Shown: piece by piece, positions 38,801-47,125 of the stretch | How positions within the stretch are numbered: the stretch's first letter is position 1 | Layout of the letters: each line of letters begins with the position of its first letter | Made by a program: the position numbers and the translations under genes | Assembly: GCF_963678635.1 (NCBI RefSeq) | Contig: NC_087070.1 | Coordinates: 42,105,831-42,165,830 of the forward strand | Length of the DNA stretch: 60,000 bases | DNA from: Symsagittifera roscoffensis | Lineage: Eukaryota; Xenacoelomorpha; Acoela; Convolutidae | Reading direction: 5' to 3' | The notes under the pieces: generated by a model | The model's database searches: none | Told to the model about the DNA's origin: nothing | What the model saw: the letters and a program-made list of their open reading frames with translations, nothing else

Positions 38801-41800
38801 AGATCAGAATTACCAGCGGCATGGGCTGACATATCTCATGCGCTGAGGGGCTTTTACGGACTAGCCGATGTCTTGATTGTATTGGATGAGGTACTCTTGC
38901 TAGAGATATCGAACTTTGCTAGACAACTCAAGTTCAGCCCAGTCATCGGGGACGACCACCCGGCGATAAACCAGTTGACGGCCAGCCTGTGGTTCCGGAG
39001 TATGGATGTGAAAGTCGCAAATTCCACCAGCAGGACTAGAGGTCCCGGCAACGAGAGAAGAAATGTGGTCGAGACGGAGAAACAGTTAGAATCGATGAAA
39101 TATCGCTTGACCCAAGAGAATGGCTGGTGGCCATTCCTGACACCAAGGCTGGAGAACGCCACGAATAAAACGAGGGAGGAAGCACCACTCCTCGTGAAAC
39201 AAATCTGGAGTTTTCTAGAGAAGCAACTGGAGCTAGCTGAAAGGAGAGACATGACGGTGGTTAGATTTGTCTCGGCCGCCAATGAAGTGACGATTGGAGG
39301 ATTTTGGAGAGAGCACGCCAACGGCGAATTGAAGACTAGGAGAGATTACGAGATTCTCAAGTTCTTGAGTCCTTGCTGGGAGAGAGAATTCTTGGCAGGA
39401 GTGTTCGGCACCACGGCGACTATCTTCGGAGCCTTCGTGCAGGAGATACTGGGCATGCCCATCAGCCTGCTCTTGGCCCTGTATTTGGTCTACCCCAGAT
39501 ACTTGTTCAATATGGGTCCAGCATATATGTTTAGTCGGGGAGTGGAGACACTTCGAGTTGATGGGTACCTGGCACTAGTGCTCTTGACCCATGGGGAATT
39601 GGTGTCGTTTCATCGGTTAATGGAATATGGAGAACCTCTGTCTATGGGGAGAGTCCACACGAGCATTGAAACCAGCTCCTACAAGTGCGCCGCAGGGTTG
39701 AAGACACTACTGGTGCAATACCTCATGATGCAGAATCGATACATGACGGGTGAAGATGAGAACCCAACCTCGAGAGAAGAATGGGAGAAGGCGAACAGAG
39801 GGATGCCTCTGTTGACGGACCTGTGTCTGGCAATGAGGTCGGACCCAATGGGGATAATCCGAGGTCTGGAGGAGGTGGTGACCTGCATCTATGGTCCAGC
39901 AGTGACGTACGCGTTTCCAGATCCCCTGGTGATAACGTATCGTCACTCGGTGACGCACTTGAGTCTCATCAGCGTACTGGATGGTGCAGCGCTGAATTGG
40001 TGTCAGCAGGAAGTGCTCAGGGCGCGTATGAGCAACACGGTACTCTTCGGAAAAGTGAAAGATGCTGAGATGATGGTGTGCAATTTCAGGGGACAAATGC
40101 AATGCAGAATGGGAGGCAAGCGAGAGGGCCCTATTGAAATGTATCCCAAATTCTGGAACTTGAACCCATTGACGGCGGACGGACGAGAAATCTTGAGAAT
40201 TCCTGCCTGGAAGGAGTGCTTCGCACTGGTGAAGAGGGAGCTAGAGACCATAATGGAGAAAGAAATCCTCCCGGCAACCATGCCTGAGTTCCCAATAGTC
40301 AGGAGGATGACCTTAGGAATGAATAGTCCCTTGGTAGTTCCCTCCATAATGGCGAGGATGAGAGCGGAGGAAATGCAGAAGGATTTCACTGATGGCTGGG
40401 ACCCCCTGTTCATTGGCTACACGGCGGCGGTCTACTTCCATACCAGCGAGATGAAGGTAAATTCGTGGACGACGCAAGCAAAAAAGAGTAGAGGTTCGCA
40501 GCCCCCTGGATATGAGGTGCGGAAAGTCTTGAGGACTCTTGAGAAGGAAGGACTTGAGAATATGCTACCCATATGGGATGATGGCAGGATGATCGTGATG
40601 GAGGGACACGTCGCACTGGTGGACGACATGAAATTTGCCACGAGAAAATATAAGGCGCCCTATGGCTTGGAACAGGTGGAAATAAGACAGGAAGGAACAG
40701 AACTAGATGCAGCAGGTCAACTGCACGTAGCACTGACGGAATACAAAAAGCTGGATCCCGCGACACCATCACCACTGTCCGTGGACACACCTGGAGACAA
40801 GAGGAGCGGACCCGTCGAGGACCGATTTAAGAAAATTCTCGAGAGAAGGAGACATGAGTCAGAAGAAGAGAGTATGGATGAAACTCTCAGTGAAGCTGGT
40901 GAAGACATGGAAGTGGGGAATACGCCTGAACCAGGGCCATCAGGGGAGGAGCTCACCACTCAAGAGCTGTTGAAAGATTTGAGCGAGGAGAATTGGGCAG
41001 ATACTGCCACACCACCCCTGATTCCGTCTCCACGGAAGAACCTAGAGTTGCCATTGGCAGGTGAAACCTTCAATATGGGGATGTTACTCTTGAGCTCGGA
41101 GGAAAGGGAGAAGAACACGTTCGAAGGGAATAGGGACATATTCTTGGGATCTCTCGAGGATGACGCTTGGCAGGAGTTCCTGGAGGAATTCAATCGAGAA
41201 GTGGGCAGCGAGACGACGCTGGACAAGTTCAAGAAGGAACTGTGGGACGCAGTAGTGAGATTCGGGGAACCGCTCCTGATAGGAACGGGCCTGGATGAGA
41301 AAGCAAGAAAAGAGCTGCTGAACAAGCTAGTGGAGCTGAGGAACGCACGATCGAAGACTAGAAAAGAGAAATGTGAGGACAGCTCTACTCTGAAACGAAA
41401 AACTGTGGATAAAATGGTTGATGATATAAAAAGGGATAAGGTTGGGACTAGTAATATGATTAAAAGTACTAATATCCTTAAGGCTCGAGCAGGGGGGAGG
41501 CAAGAGTTGGAAGGAGTGGATGGAGAGGTAGAATCAATGATGATAGCCACCACACCCTCGAGCAGAGACGTGAAGACTCGCAAGAGGAAGAGAGAAGTGG
41601 AAGGATGGGGTAGTCCTTCAGTGGATGCTGTTTCGGAAGGAAACTTGAGAGAGACGGCGCCCATCGTTTTGGCCCGATGCAAGACGGCGGCATACAAGAA
41701 CAACTCGGAACTCAGGAAACCACTTGAAGTAGAAAAGGAAATAGAGGTTTCCACCAGTTCTACGTCAGAAGAAGACTTCAAGCCTCAGAAGGTAAACGTG

Positions 41801-44698
41801 AAGAGAGGTTCAACGAACGGACAGGTAGGGGAAGTGGAGATCGGCAAAGAATGGATCTCGAAGGCACATCAGGACATGAGCAAACAAGTGACGAGTGATC
41901 CATTGGAGAGGAACAAGACGAGGAACACTTCCCGGACGTGGTGGGTGGCCCTCGAAACATTGAAGGAAATGGAGGACTGCTTGAAGAAGTTGGATAGTGG
42001 AATAGCTCGCAGGCGACGCAATTGGGCCACCCAGCAGAAAGCCGAGGTTAATAAGATAGAGATGGCAAGTCATCTGAAGAGGTCCTGGCAGAGTTTGTTG
42101 AAGGATCATTTTGAAGAGGCGATGAGAACATCCTCATCAGCACCGCCACTAATGGCGAATCCCTTCGTTAGAACTGCGGGACAATTAATGTTCACCTGGA
42201 GTCTGGTGGGAATAGAGTTGGAGACATTGACCTCGTATGACAGGCTGAAGCTGGGAAGCAAGAAGCTAGAGGTGTATCAGGCACTGATGCAACACGTGGC
42301 CAGGGACAATTCAGGCTTGAGCCTGGCTAGGAGAAAAGATGCCACATGTTTCTTGAGATGGACAATGTCAATGATGTCTGATAGCACCATCCTGGCATGC
42401 CACCAGAGAGCAAGTGGAAGTAAAACCATGGAGAGAAGGGTCTCAACGATCATCTTGAATGTATATCAAAGTACAGGAATAGAGAAAGAAGATGGTTCCA
42501 GACTATCCTTAGAGAGCCACCGAAAGCTGGACGAGGTACGGAGGTTCTCTAATAAGAAGTTCGAGGAAGAACATGATGTTCACCGTAACCTGGCCTCGTC
42601 AGAACAGTACTCGAGACTCAGTGAGAAGGGGGAATACCAATACGTGTCTGGAGTGCTGGGAATAGCCTACAATCCCTTCTTAGACTCGGAAGCTGGAGGA
42701 GCCCACAGAAACCATGAGGTAGCGGAGCTGCTGAAGTTTTGGACAGAAAGAATAATGGAGATAGACGCGGTGGAGAAAGAGGGGCCGAGCCTGGGCCTGA
42801 TTCTTGAGAAAACACCAGAGGTGATAAGCATGCCGCGCTCAAACAAGAGAGTTGAAGTAAACATGGGCGGTGGAAATGGCTTGTTAACCACGAACTTGGG
42901 AGTGATATGGAAGCTACTAAGACCCTCCTGGTGTCCACATCCCCATGCGAGTCTAATCGAGGAAACCACCGAGCGAGTGAGGTTAGCACCAACGGAAGAT
43001 GAAGATCTGGCGAAGTTAAGTGTGCTGCATAAGCTAATCACGCCCCAGATGCAAGAGCCAAGCGAAAGGACGAGCGACCCCGGGTCAGCAAAGAAATTGG
43101 AGCCGGGTAGCTGTCTGGATTCGACGTGTGGGAACGGAGAGCACATCTGCGATGGACGGTCATGCGTCAGGATACTGTCGTTTCAAAAAGAAGACCTGGT
43201 CACTTGGTTCGAAGACATCACAGAAAGGGAGAAAAGTGAAGTGCAAATAATAGCGGAATGTTACGCGAGAACCACGGTGAATATAGCGACAGCTCTCGGA
43301 TTCTTCTCGAGAATGTGTGGTCTGCAGGCACTGGAGAGACTGGAGTCTGAGCATCATTTAGTGACGGCGTTGAGCGTGGAATCATGGCCCGGGGTGTTGC
43401 AGGTGACTCAAAAACACATCCGGAGCTGGAAAGTTGGTCTTGAGGCGGAAATGGGATTTCCCCTGAGCGAAGCTTATGGCTTGCCATTGAACGCGAAATC
43501 GCTGATAGGGTCAATGATGGCCAACTTGTGCGGAAGTCACTACCCGCTACACATGGCGATGGTGGAAGTGTCCAGCCAGAGAATACTGGTGGACAAGGCC
43601 TTCTCAGTGCCCAAGTGCGTGAGGTTGGCTCGGATGTCGCATCACTCGCACAAGTTGTTGAGAAAAATCAAAGGGACAGTACCAAAAGAATTGAGAGATG
43701 ACTTAAGCGAAATCTGGGGAGAAGATCTTCTGAAGTTGGAAAGAGAAAACACAAGCGATCACGAGAGACAAAACGTGATCGGGAAACCTGTGGGAAGTAC
43801 TCCGAACCTGGAAGACAACGACACGATGCACGAGAAAATGATGGAGCTTGAGCCTCTCTTGGAAGCCTCAGGGGAGCGTAATCTCAGGAGCATTGAGATC
43901 TCTCATGGGGAATGCCCATGCCACTGTTTGGCACAAACGGTGTGGTATCCAGATCACAAGAACCTTTGCCTGGTGTGGGATGTGGAAGAGATTCGGTCGA
44001 TCGGACTACCGGATCACCGGCAGAAGGTGACGCTCTTAGTAGTGAGTACGATGTTAGCTCTGAGATGGATAGAAGAGAATATAACGAAATATCGGGAGGC
44101 GACGACGCCAACGGCTGAGTCAATATACGCGATAGACTACAGCAGGAGACTTGAGTTGTTTGAGACTGCGTGCAAAGTATTCGCCATACCAACGGAAGTC
44201 AGGCACGTATGGAGTCGCTTGAGGTACTTTCCATGGTTTCGGGCGACACTGACGTCTTGGTTGTACAGGGCAACGAAAGATCACATGAGAAAACATCAAA
44301 AGGAGTATCGACAGTTCCAGGCCGAGATTGGGCCGGAAGCTTTCAAGAGACCCCTGCTAACCCATCGTAATGCGATCACGACGGGATGGAAGAGAGTGGG
44401 TAAGATGTCTAGAGACAACACCAAAGCGAGGGAGTCGATACTAGAGGAAGACCTGGCGAAGAACGTGAGCTTGAGCCTGCACAACTCCTTTTGCTTGAAC
44501 CGAGAAGCTAGGGTGAAGGCACTACCCAACCAAGCAAAGAGATTGCAGGAGCAGAGAGAATGGATGCGATCCTATGAACAGCTGAAGGCTTGGGAGGAGA
44601 TTGTGATTAGTTCCGATGATGAAGAGGAACTGTTGAGACAGTTTGCCGCATCTAGCACTTCAGGAGGCAGTACCTCCAAGGCGAAGAGCACGAGATGA
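35819..44698 (+). CDS. E1 ORF2: 2,959-residue protein with SGNH hydrolase domain
   Basis: Starts at ATG 35819 and aligns in order with the E2 ORF2. Residues about 10-50 form a short helical module (LDELYRRL); about 145-245 a highly charged coiled coil. Residues about 408-580 have the SGNH/GDSL hydrolase blocks: GDSLV (Ser417), GTNDVS (Asn466) and DGIHF (Asp560, His563), a complete catalytic set for an esterase or related hydrolase. A second, degenerate SGNH-like module follows, with AGSD at about 840-843 and AGMNDH at 890-895. The remaining ~2,000 residues include acidic linkers (about 1640-1780) and conserved islands shared with E2: SWCPHP, SVPKCVRLARMS, PCHCLAQT and NVSLSLHNSFC. I see no signal peptide, no clear membrane helix and no fusion peptide, so it is not a typical envelope. 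Substrate unknown. Confidence 0.85.
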   Translation: MADRFWNSMPTALQRPTLDELYRRLRDLDHTQIDERMAVMLNAILQLEDQGECRESATEAVLIVGYTTEGISNRAQTRWLSWNADGGVRGFDLARNPGLSNNTEHGAGEFPLPTRPTARSTGQSSSKVPSMSRAQQTTEAYPELGVLRKELEKALKERNKANLDRDQAKLDRERLQLERDQAVDERDQTLKLLEMLRAEHQQELKVRENAANRDQLKSELERIEQRQRELDAQKGARSNERVVTSSRPESRMEVDEAPRARGRFNLDREAREHMSEGLEVWIPNDATPSLRNLETQPVRPLMDVVLPGYTPTSTSSGSQVSGASSRLKELGEKLQQQSRERATRPELPPTWREQPVRNVVIASYKKNTEGNYHKHSRLDWNAEQQARRDCFHDAAWVQYLAPPRVPEGAVHLIIGDSLVRVLTQIRSHWQTGVLSFAGAATPQMLATLDMLGMTKVYTVTLMVGTNDVSRGEARKVTRLCDKMSCLLEELRIQMDPILLTICTVPYNMMFDQHSLEMNQRVRSLNKAIREIHRNSVLPLRLLDVAERMENKGFPEDTSKDGIHFDRPRGAEWLNDVFQEHINTLETDLLETAQFTLGPPPNPPFLASRALAGRLGARVDTRDSSRSSQTRLQSATPMESEEVESSTPPTSAMSSVVVADGRREKKSRETTRLRYPEKVKELDLETLECRRELAETLGIERVSHEDLNRHHCVDWLKAHEAHFSRTKLMETTDLTGIPTKTIMGPINYRPLKQLGSPGLIAEPPKHRTGIARIRLATPAQLKVVDKLLNPGGMELPDAAYEGPRLAEDPRYGKPCGGTQLAKTLAVYDRADPAAARVIIVAGSDFEGTSPKLFWPETLVYSLPGAELNQMLTLVVAIKSEMPCEPELLLFAGMNDHLHAMGLLEQLKGKEIPTSKKIWEAIQALFAAMNEVQENVASRFGSKTKVVFTTSPGYASMPPALQFVYAVLILIAEGSEWRILMAAPNRELEPVNLRLYRSELPAAWADISHALRGFYGLADVLIVLDEVLLLEISNFARQLKFSPVIGDDHPAINQLTASLWFRSMDVKVANSTSRTRGPGNERRNVVETEKQLESMKYRLTQENGWWPFLTPRLENATNKTREEAPLLVKQIWSFLEKQLELAERRDMTVVRFVSAANEVTIGGFWREHANGELKTRRDYEILKFLSPCWEREFLAGVFGTTATIFGAFVQEILGMPISLLLALYLVYPRYLFNMGPAYMFSRGVETLRVDGYLALVLLTHGELVSFHRLMEYGEPLSMGRVHTSIETSSYKCAAGLKTLLVQYLMMQNRYMTGEDENPTSREEWEKANRGMPLLTDLCLAMRSDPMGIIRGLEEVVTCIYGPAVTYAFPDPLVITYRHSVTHLSLISVLDGAALNWCQQEVLRARMSNTVLFGKVKDAEMMVCNFRGQMQCRMGGKREGPIEMYPKFWNLNPLTADGREILRIPAWKECFALVKRELETIMEKEILPATMPEFPIVRRMTLGMNSPLVVPSIMARMRAEEMQKDFTDGWDPLFIGYTAAVYFHTSEMKVNSWTTQAKKSRGSQPPGYEVRKVLRTLEKEGLENMLPIWDDGRMIVMEGHVALVDDMKFATRKYKAPYGLEQVEIRQEGTELDAAGQLHVALTEYKKLDPATPSPLSVDTPGDKRSGPVEDRFKKILERRRHESEEESMDETLSEAGEDMEVGNTPEPGPSGEELTTQELLKDLSEENWADTATPPLIPSPRKNLELPLAGETFNMGMLLLSSEEREKNTFEGNRDIFLGSLEDDAWQEFLEEFNREVGSETTLDKFKKELWDAVVRFGEPLLIGTGLDEKARKELLNKLVELRNARSKTRKEKCEDSSTLKRKTVDKMVDDIKRDKVGTSNMIKSTNILKARAGGRQELEGVDGEVESMMIATTPSSRDVKTRKRKREVEGWGSPSVDAVSEGNLRETAPIVLARCKTAAYKNNSELRKPLEVEKEIEVSTSSTSEEDFKPQKVNVKRGSTNGQVGEVEIGKEWISKAHQDMSKQVTSDPLERNKTRNTSRTWWVALETLKEMEDCLKKLDSGIARRRRNWATQQKAEVNKIEMASHLKRSWQSLLKDHFEEAMRTSSSAPPLMANPFVRTAGQLMFTWSLVGIELETLTSYDRLKLGSKKLEVYQALMQHVARDNSGLSLARRKDATCFLRWTMSMMSDSTILACHQRASGSKTMERRVSTIILNVYQSTGIEKEDGSRLSLESHRKLDEVRRFSNKKFEEEHDVHRNLASSEQYSRLSEKGEYQYVSGVLGIAYNPFLDSEAGGAHRNHEVAELLKFWTERIMEIDAVEKEGPSLGLILEKTPEVISMPRSNKRVEVNMGGGNGLLTTNLGVIWKLLRPSWCPHPHASLIEETTERVRLAPTEDEDLAKLSVLHKLITPQMQEPSERTSDPGSAKKLEPGSCLDSTCGNGEHICDGRSCVRILSFQKEDLVTWFEDITEREKSEVQIIAECYARTTVNIATALGFFSRMCGLQALERLESEHHLVTALSVESWPGVLQVTQKHIRSWKVGLEAEMGFPLSEAYGLPLNAKSLIGSMMANLCGSHYPLHMAMVEVSSQRILVDKAFSVPKCVRLARMSHHSHKLLRKIKGTVPKELRDDLSEIWGEDLLKLERENTSDHERQNVIGKPVGSTPNLEDNDTMHEKMMELEPLLEASGERNLRSIEISHGECPCHCLAQTVWYPDHKNLCLVWDVEEIRSIGLPDHRQKVTLLVVSTMLALRWIEENITKYREATTPTAESIYAIDYSRRLELFETACKVFAIPTEVRHVWSRLRYFPWFRATLTSWLYRATKDHMRKHQKEYRQFQAEIGPEAFKRPLLTHRNAITTGWKRVGKMSRDNTKARESILEEDLAKNVSLSLHNSFCLNREARVKALPNQAKRLQEQREWMRSYEQLKAWEEIVISSDDEEELLRQFAASSTSGGSTSKAKSTR

Positions 44699-45116
44699 AT
44701 GGGCAAATCGGATGGATCTTGAGTCTTGAGAGGGAAGGGGGGCTTGAGTGTGAATCCGAGTGAAACTTGGATTCACGAAAAAGAAATTTTAACAAAGTAA
44801 ATATTGTTACTAATATACTATATCTATTATATAGATCAAAATGCTGCATGACAATTTCCTGATTGAATAGGACAAAAGAGATTTTTAAATGATTGGCTTG
44901 AAAAGCGAAAATTCAAAGGTGCAGGTAAATGCAGATTTTGATTGCTGTTTAGCAATAGTGTGAAAATTTTAAATGGTCGTGAATTTTGGGGTGTAGATAA
45001 TCTTGAATCTGCTGCAAACTTCTGTAAATGACCACTGGCACTGTATCTTGAGCAACACTCGGTTTTTCTGGGACTCACTGGCAGAAGACAGCGCGCGATG
45101 AGGACATCGATCTCGA
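44699..45116 (+). other. E1 3' untranslated region
   Basis: 418 bp between the ORF2 stop and the polypurine tract, with no ORF of note. It is AT-rich with a short 'gatgaggacatcgat' stretch just upstream of the PPT, similar in wording to sequence before the internal motif at 34680. Confidence 0.5.
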
Positions 45117-45128
45117 GTCCGGGGAGTA
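45117..45128 (+). promoter_or_regulatory. E1 3' polypurine tract
   Basis: GTCCGGGGAGTA directly precedes the 3' LTR start TGTGCCAG. E2 has the identical GTCCGGGGAGTA before its LTR start. This is the expected plus-strand DNA primer. Confidence 0.8.
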
Positions 45129-45493
45129 TGTGCCAGTCGGTCATATTTGGAAGTTTGACCTTGAGAAGAGCAGAAAATACTTGATTTTGAAGTGAAATTT
45201 AATTTTTCACTATTTCGAAAGGAACATGTCATGCACGATTTTCTCGCGATAACTGAAAATCAGAAAAAGAAATCAGAGCAATTTTAGAACAATTGCGGGG
45301 AAGTTGTCAATTAAAAACAAGTGGGAAATTGCTATTCGCAATTTCCATCATAGTGAACGAGAGTAGAGCTGTCCTACTTGAAATAGAAGACAGAGTATCC
45401 CCGAGAGAGCGATTACTAAAGTTGGACCAGAGTGAACCTTCAGCGGAAAGGCGGACAACTGGAGTGTCCCAACGGTCCAAGAGAACTCAAATT
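45129..45493 (+). repeat. E1 3' LTR, first 365 bp (interrupted by E2)
   Basis: Identical to 23114-23478 except one base (g/a in 'aac[g/a]agtggg'). It stops at the E2 LTR terminus TGTAACA. The remaining ~516 bp should lie beyond the far end of E2, outside the window. Confidence 0.9.
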
Positions 45494-46379
45494 TGTAACA
45501 TTCGCCCAAATATCACACAGCGACGGAGCGTAGAAAAAGTACCTATTGACGACTGGCAGGCGTCAGTTACCTTAATTCCACTCGTTTTTCACCGTCTCGA
45601 CCTTGCCAGTTGATTTTCTGGTCTGTCTAGGGCAAAGTAAAAAGTTACTATTTTTAGGCCATCAGTCAAACGACTTTTGATCAGCTTTCGTTTGCATGCG
45701 AACACAACCACATAGCTGAGTCTCGGATCCTCAGACTACGTGATTGTCATTAAAAACACGGCTCGAACCACCTATTTCTATATGTTTTTGTGTGACAGTT
45801 TTATATTAAATCCATTGGAGATGGATTGACCTTTTCCTTTCTCTATCTACTCATGCTCTGAAATATTAAATAATAACGGTGTTTAATTCAGATCTAGGAC
45901 ATTACAGCAACTGTTATGGCTAGTTTACACAGTCCCTTCACATATAACAGTCTCTGGGGGACCAAGCCTCCGCTCCCGTGATTTTCTTGAGACAACACTC
46001 TTATCTCCTATATTTCGTGTCCCGGGAGGGTTCCGTGGTATTTCTCTTCCCCCCACTGAAGCCTCCGTCTCCACAAATATCCGTCACTAAGGTCCTTATC
46101 GTGTGTTATTGCCACGATAAGAGGCTCCGTAATTTTCTCGTCTCGGATACAACCGTTCGTCACAAAATATGGCGTCGTTCTGATTTTTCTCTATTTTATT
46201 CAAAATGGCCGTCTTTTTTCTATTTCTCAGAAATGTTCTCCTTCAAATCGAAATTTTAAAAATAAAAATTCCAGAACATTCTGACCCTCCGTCGCAACAC
46301 TTTTCTGTTCGTAAGGCCTTTAGTCACTTTTTTTTCCGTCGCGGGAAGGTTATACTGTGTCATCCGGCGGAATGGCACA
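45494..46379 (-). repeat. E2 3' LTR (886 bp)
   Basis: Read on the minus strand it begins TGTGCCATTC at 46379 and ends GAATGTTACA at 45494, the same terminal decanucleotide as the E1 LTR. The interior is little alike. A conserved-position hairpin lies at 45827-45809, followed by AATATAAAA, which may be its polyadenylation region. Confidence 0.85.
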
Positions 46380-46391
46380 TACTCCCCGGAC
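46380..46391 (-). promoter_or_regulatory. E2 3' polypurine tract
   Basis: Minus strand GTCCGGGGAGTA immediately before the LTR start TGTGCCA, identical to E1. Confidence 0.8.
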
Positions 46392-47125
46392 AAGTCTCCA
46401 TCAATGTCCCTATTGATCGCACAACACCGGGTTATCGTCAAGTAGGTATCCAGTTTTCTGTAACCAATCTTACAAATCGCATAAGAAAATGAAATTTATC
46501 TACTCCACCTCAACTCACTACGTGTTCACAAATGGCATCGTACTACATCTCACTGCCTTTCAACATTTTCACAAAAGTTGCACCATGAGGAGTGTCCTAG
46601 ATAAAATTTCCTTTCTGACTACTTACGTCATCTCGCCATAAAACTTCTTTCCGCTTCTGATTAAAAAGTGGGACGTGGCACGGCCACGCACCCGTTAAAA
46701 TTAACTTAACTTCACTCACCAAGTATAATTAGTCATTTATGCGGTCCTTTCAATATTAAAACTAAGAAACTCTGTGGCTAGGAAAGTTATTGAGTTACCC
46801 ACCCTTCTCGAGCGAGTTTACTCAAACTTACCATGTCGCCACACAGTGAATTTGTGTCTTACACAGGTTAAAAACTTCAGTCGGGAATAAATAGGTAAAT
46901 ATACTCACCTATGCTCCTTATATACATACATAGATAGTAGTAACTAAAATCAACAATTTCAACAATTTTAACAATTGCAACAATTTTCAAAGTTTGGTCT
47001 GACCAAGCTAAATCAAAACAAAAAGTTTCACAAGTTCAATAATCAAAACTTGGTTGATTTGTTCAAGTTTTTACACACAAAGACAATCAAGTTTTTTCTC
47101 CTTCTCTTCTCTTCCTCCGTCATCT
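46392..47125 (-). other. E2 3' untranslated region
   Basis: 734 bp between the ORF2 stop and the PPT, AT-rich, without a recognisable gene. It includes A/C/T-rich low complexity near 46945-47100. Confidence 0.5.

Larger units (their letters stand above)
23114..45493 (+). mobile_element. E1: giant Ty3/Gypsy-type LTR retrotransposon with a second 2,959-codon ORF
   Basis: Order: 5' LTR 23114-23994, repeat-rich leader, Gag-Pol 26489-35296, spacer, ORF2 35819-44698, 3' UTR, polypurine tract 45117-45128, and a 3' LTR whose first 365 bp remain at 45129-45493 before E2 interrupts it. Counting an 881-bp 3' LTR, the element is about 22.9 kb, at the upper end for LTR retrotransposons. The comparable 365 bp of the two LTRs differ at one base, so insertion is recent. 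Both long frames are uninterrupted. Relationship to E2 is clear from collinear proteins, matching PPT and matching LTR termini. Confidence 0.9.

Noticed and set aside
35819-44698. ORF2 as a retroviral envelope
   Set aside because: I see no signal peptide, furin-like site, fusion peptide or C-terminal membrane anchor, and the length far exceeds envelope proteins. The SGNH motifs also argue against it.
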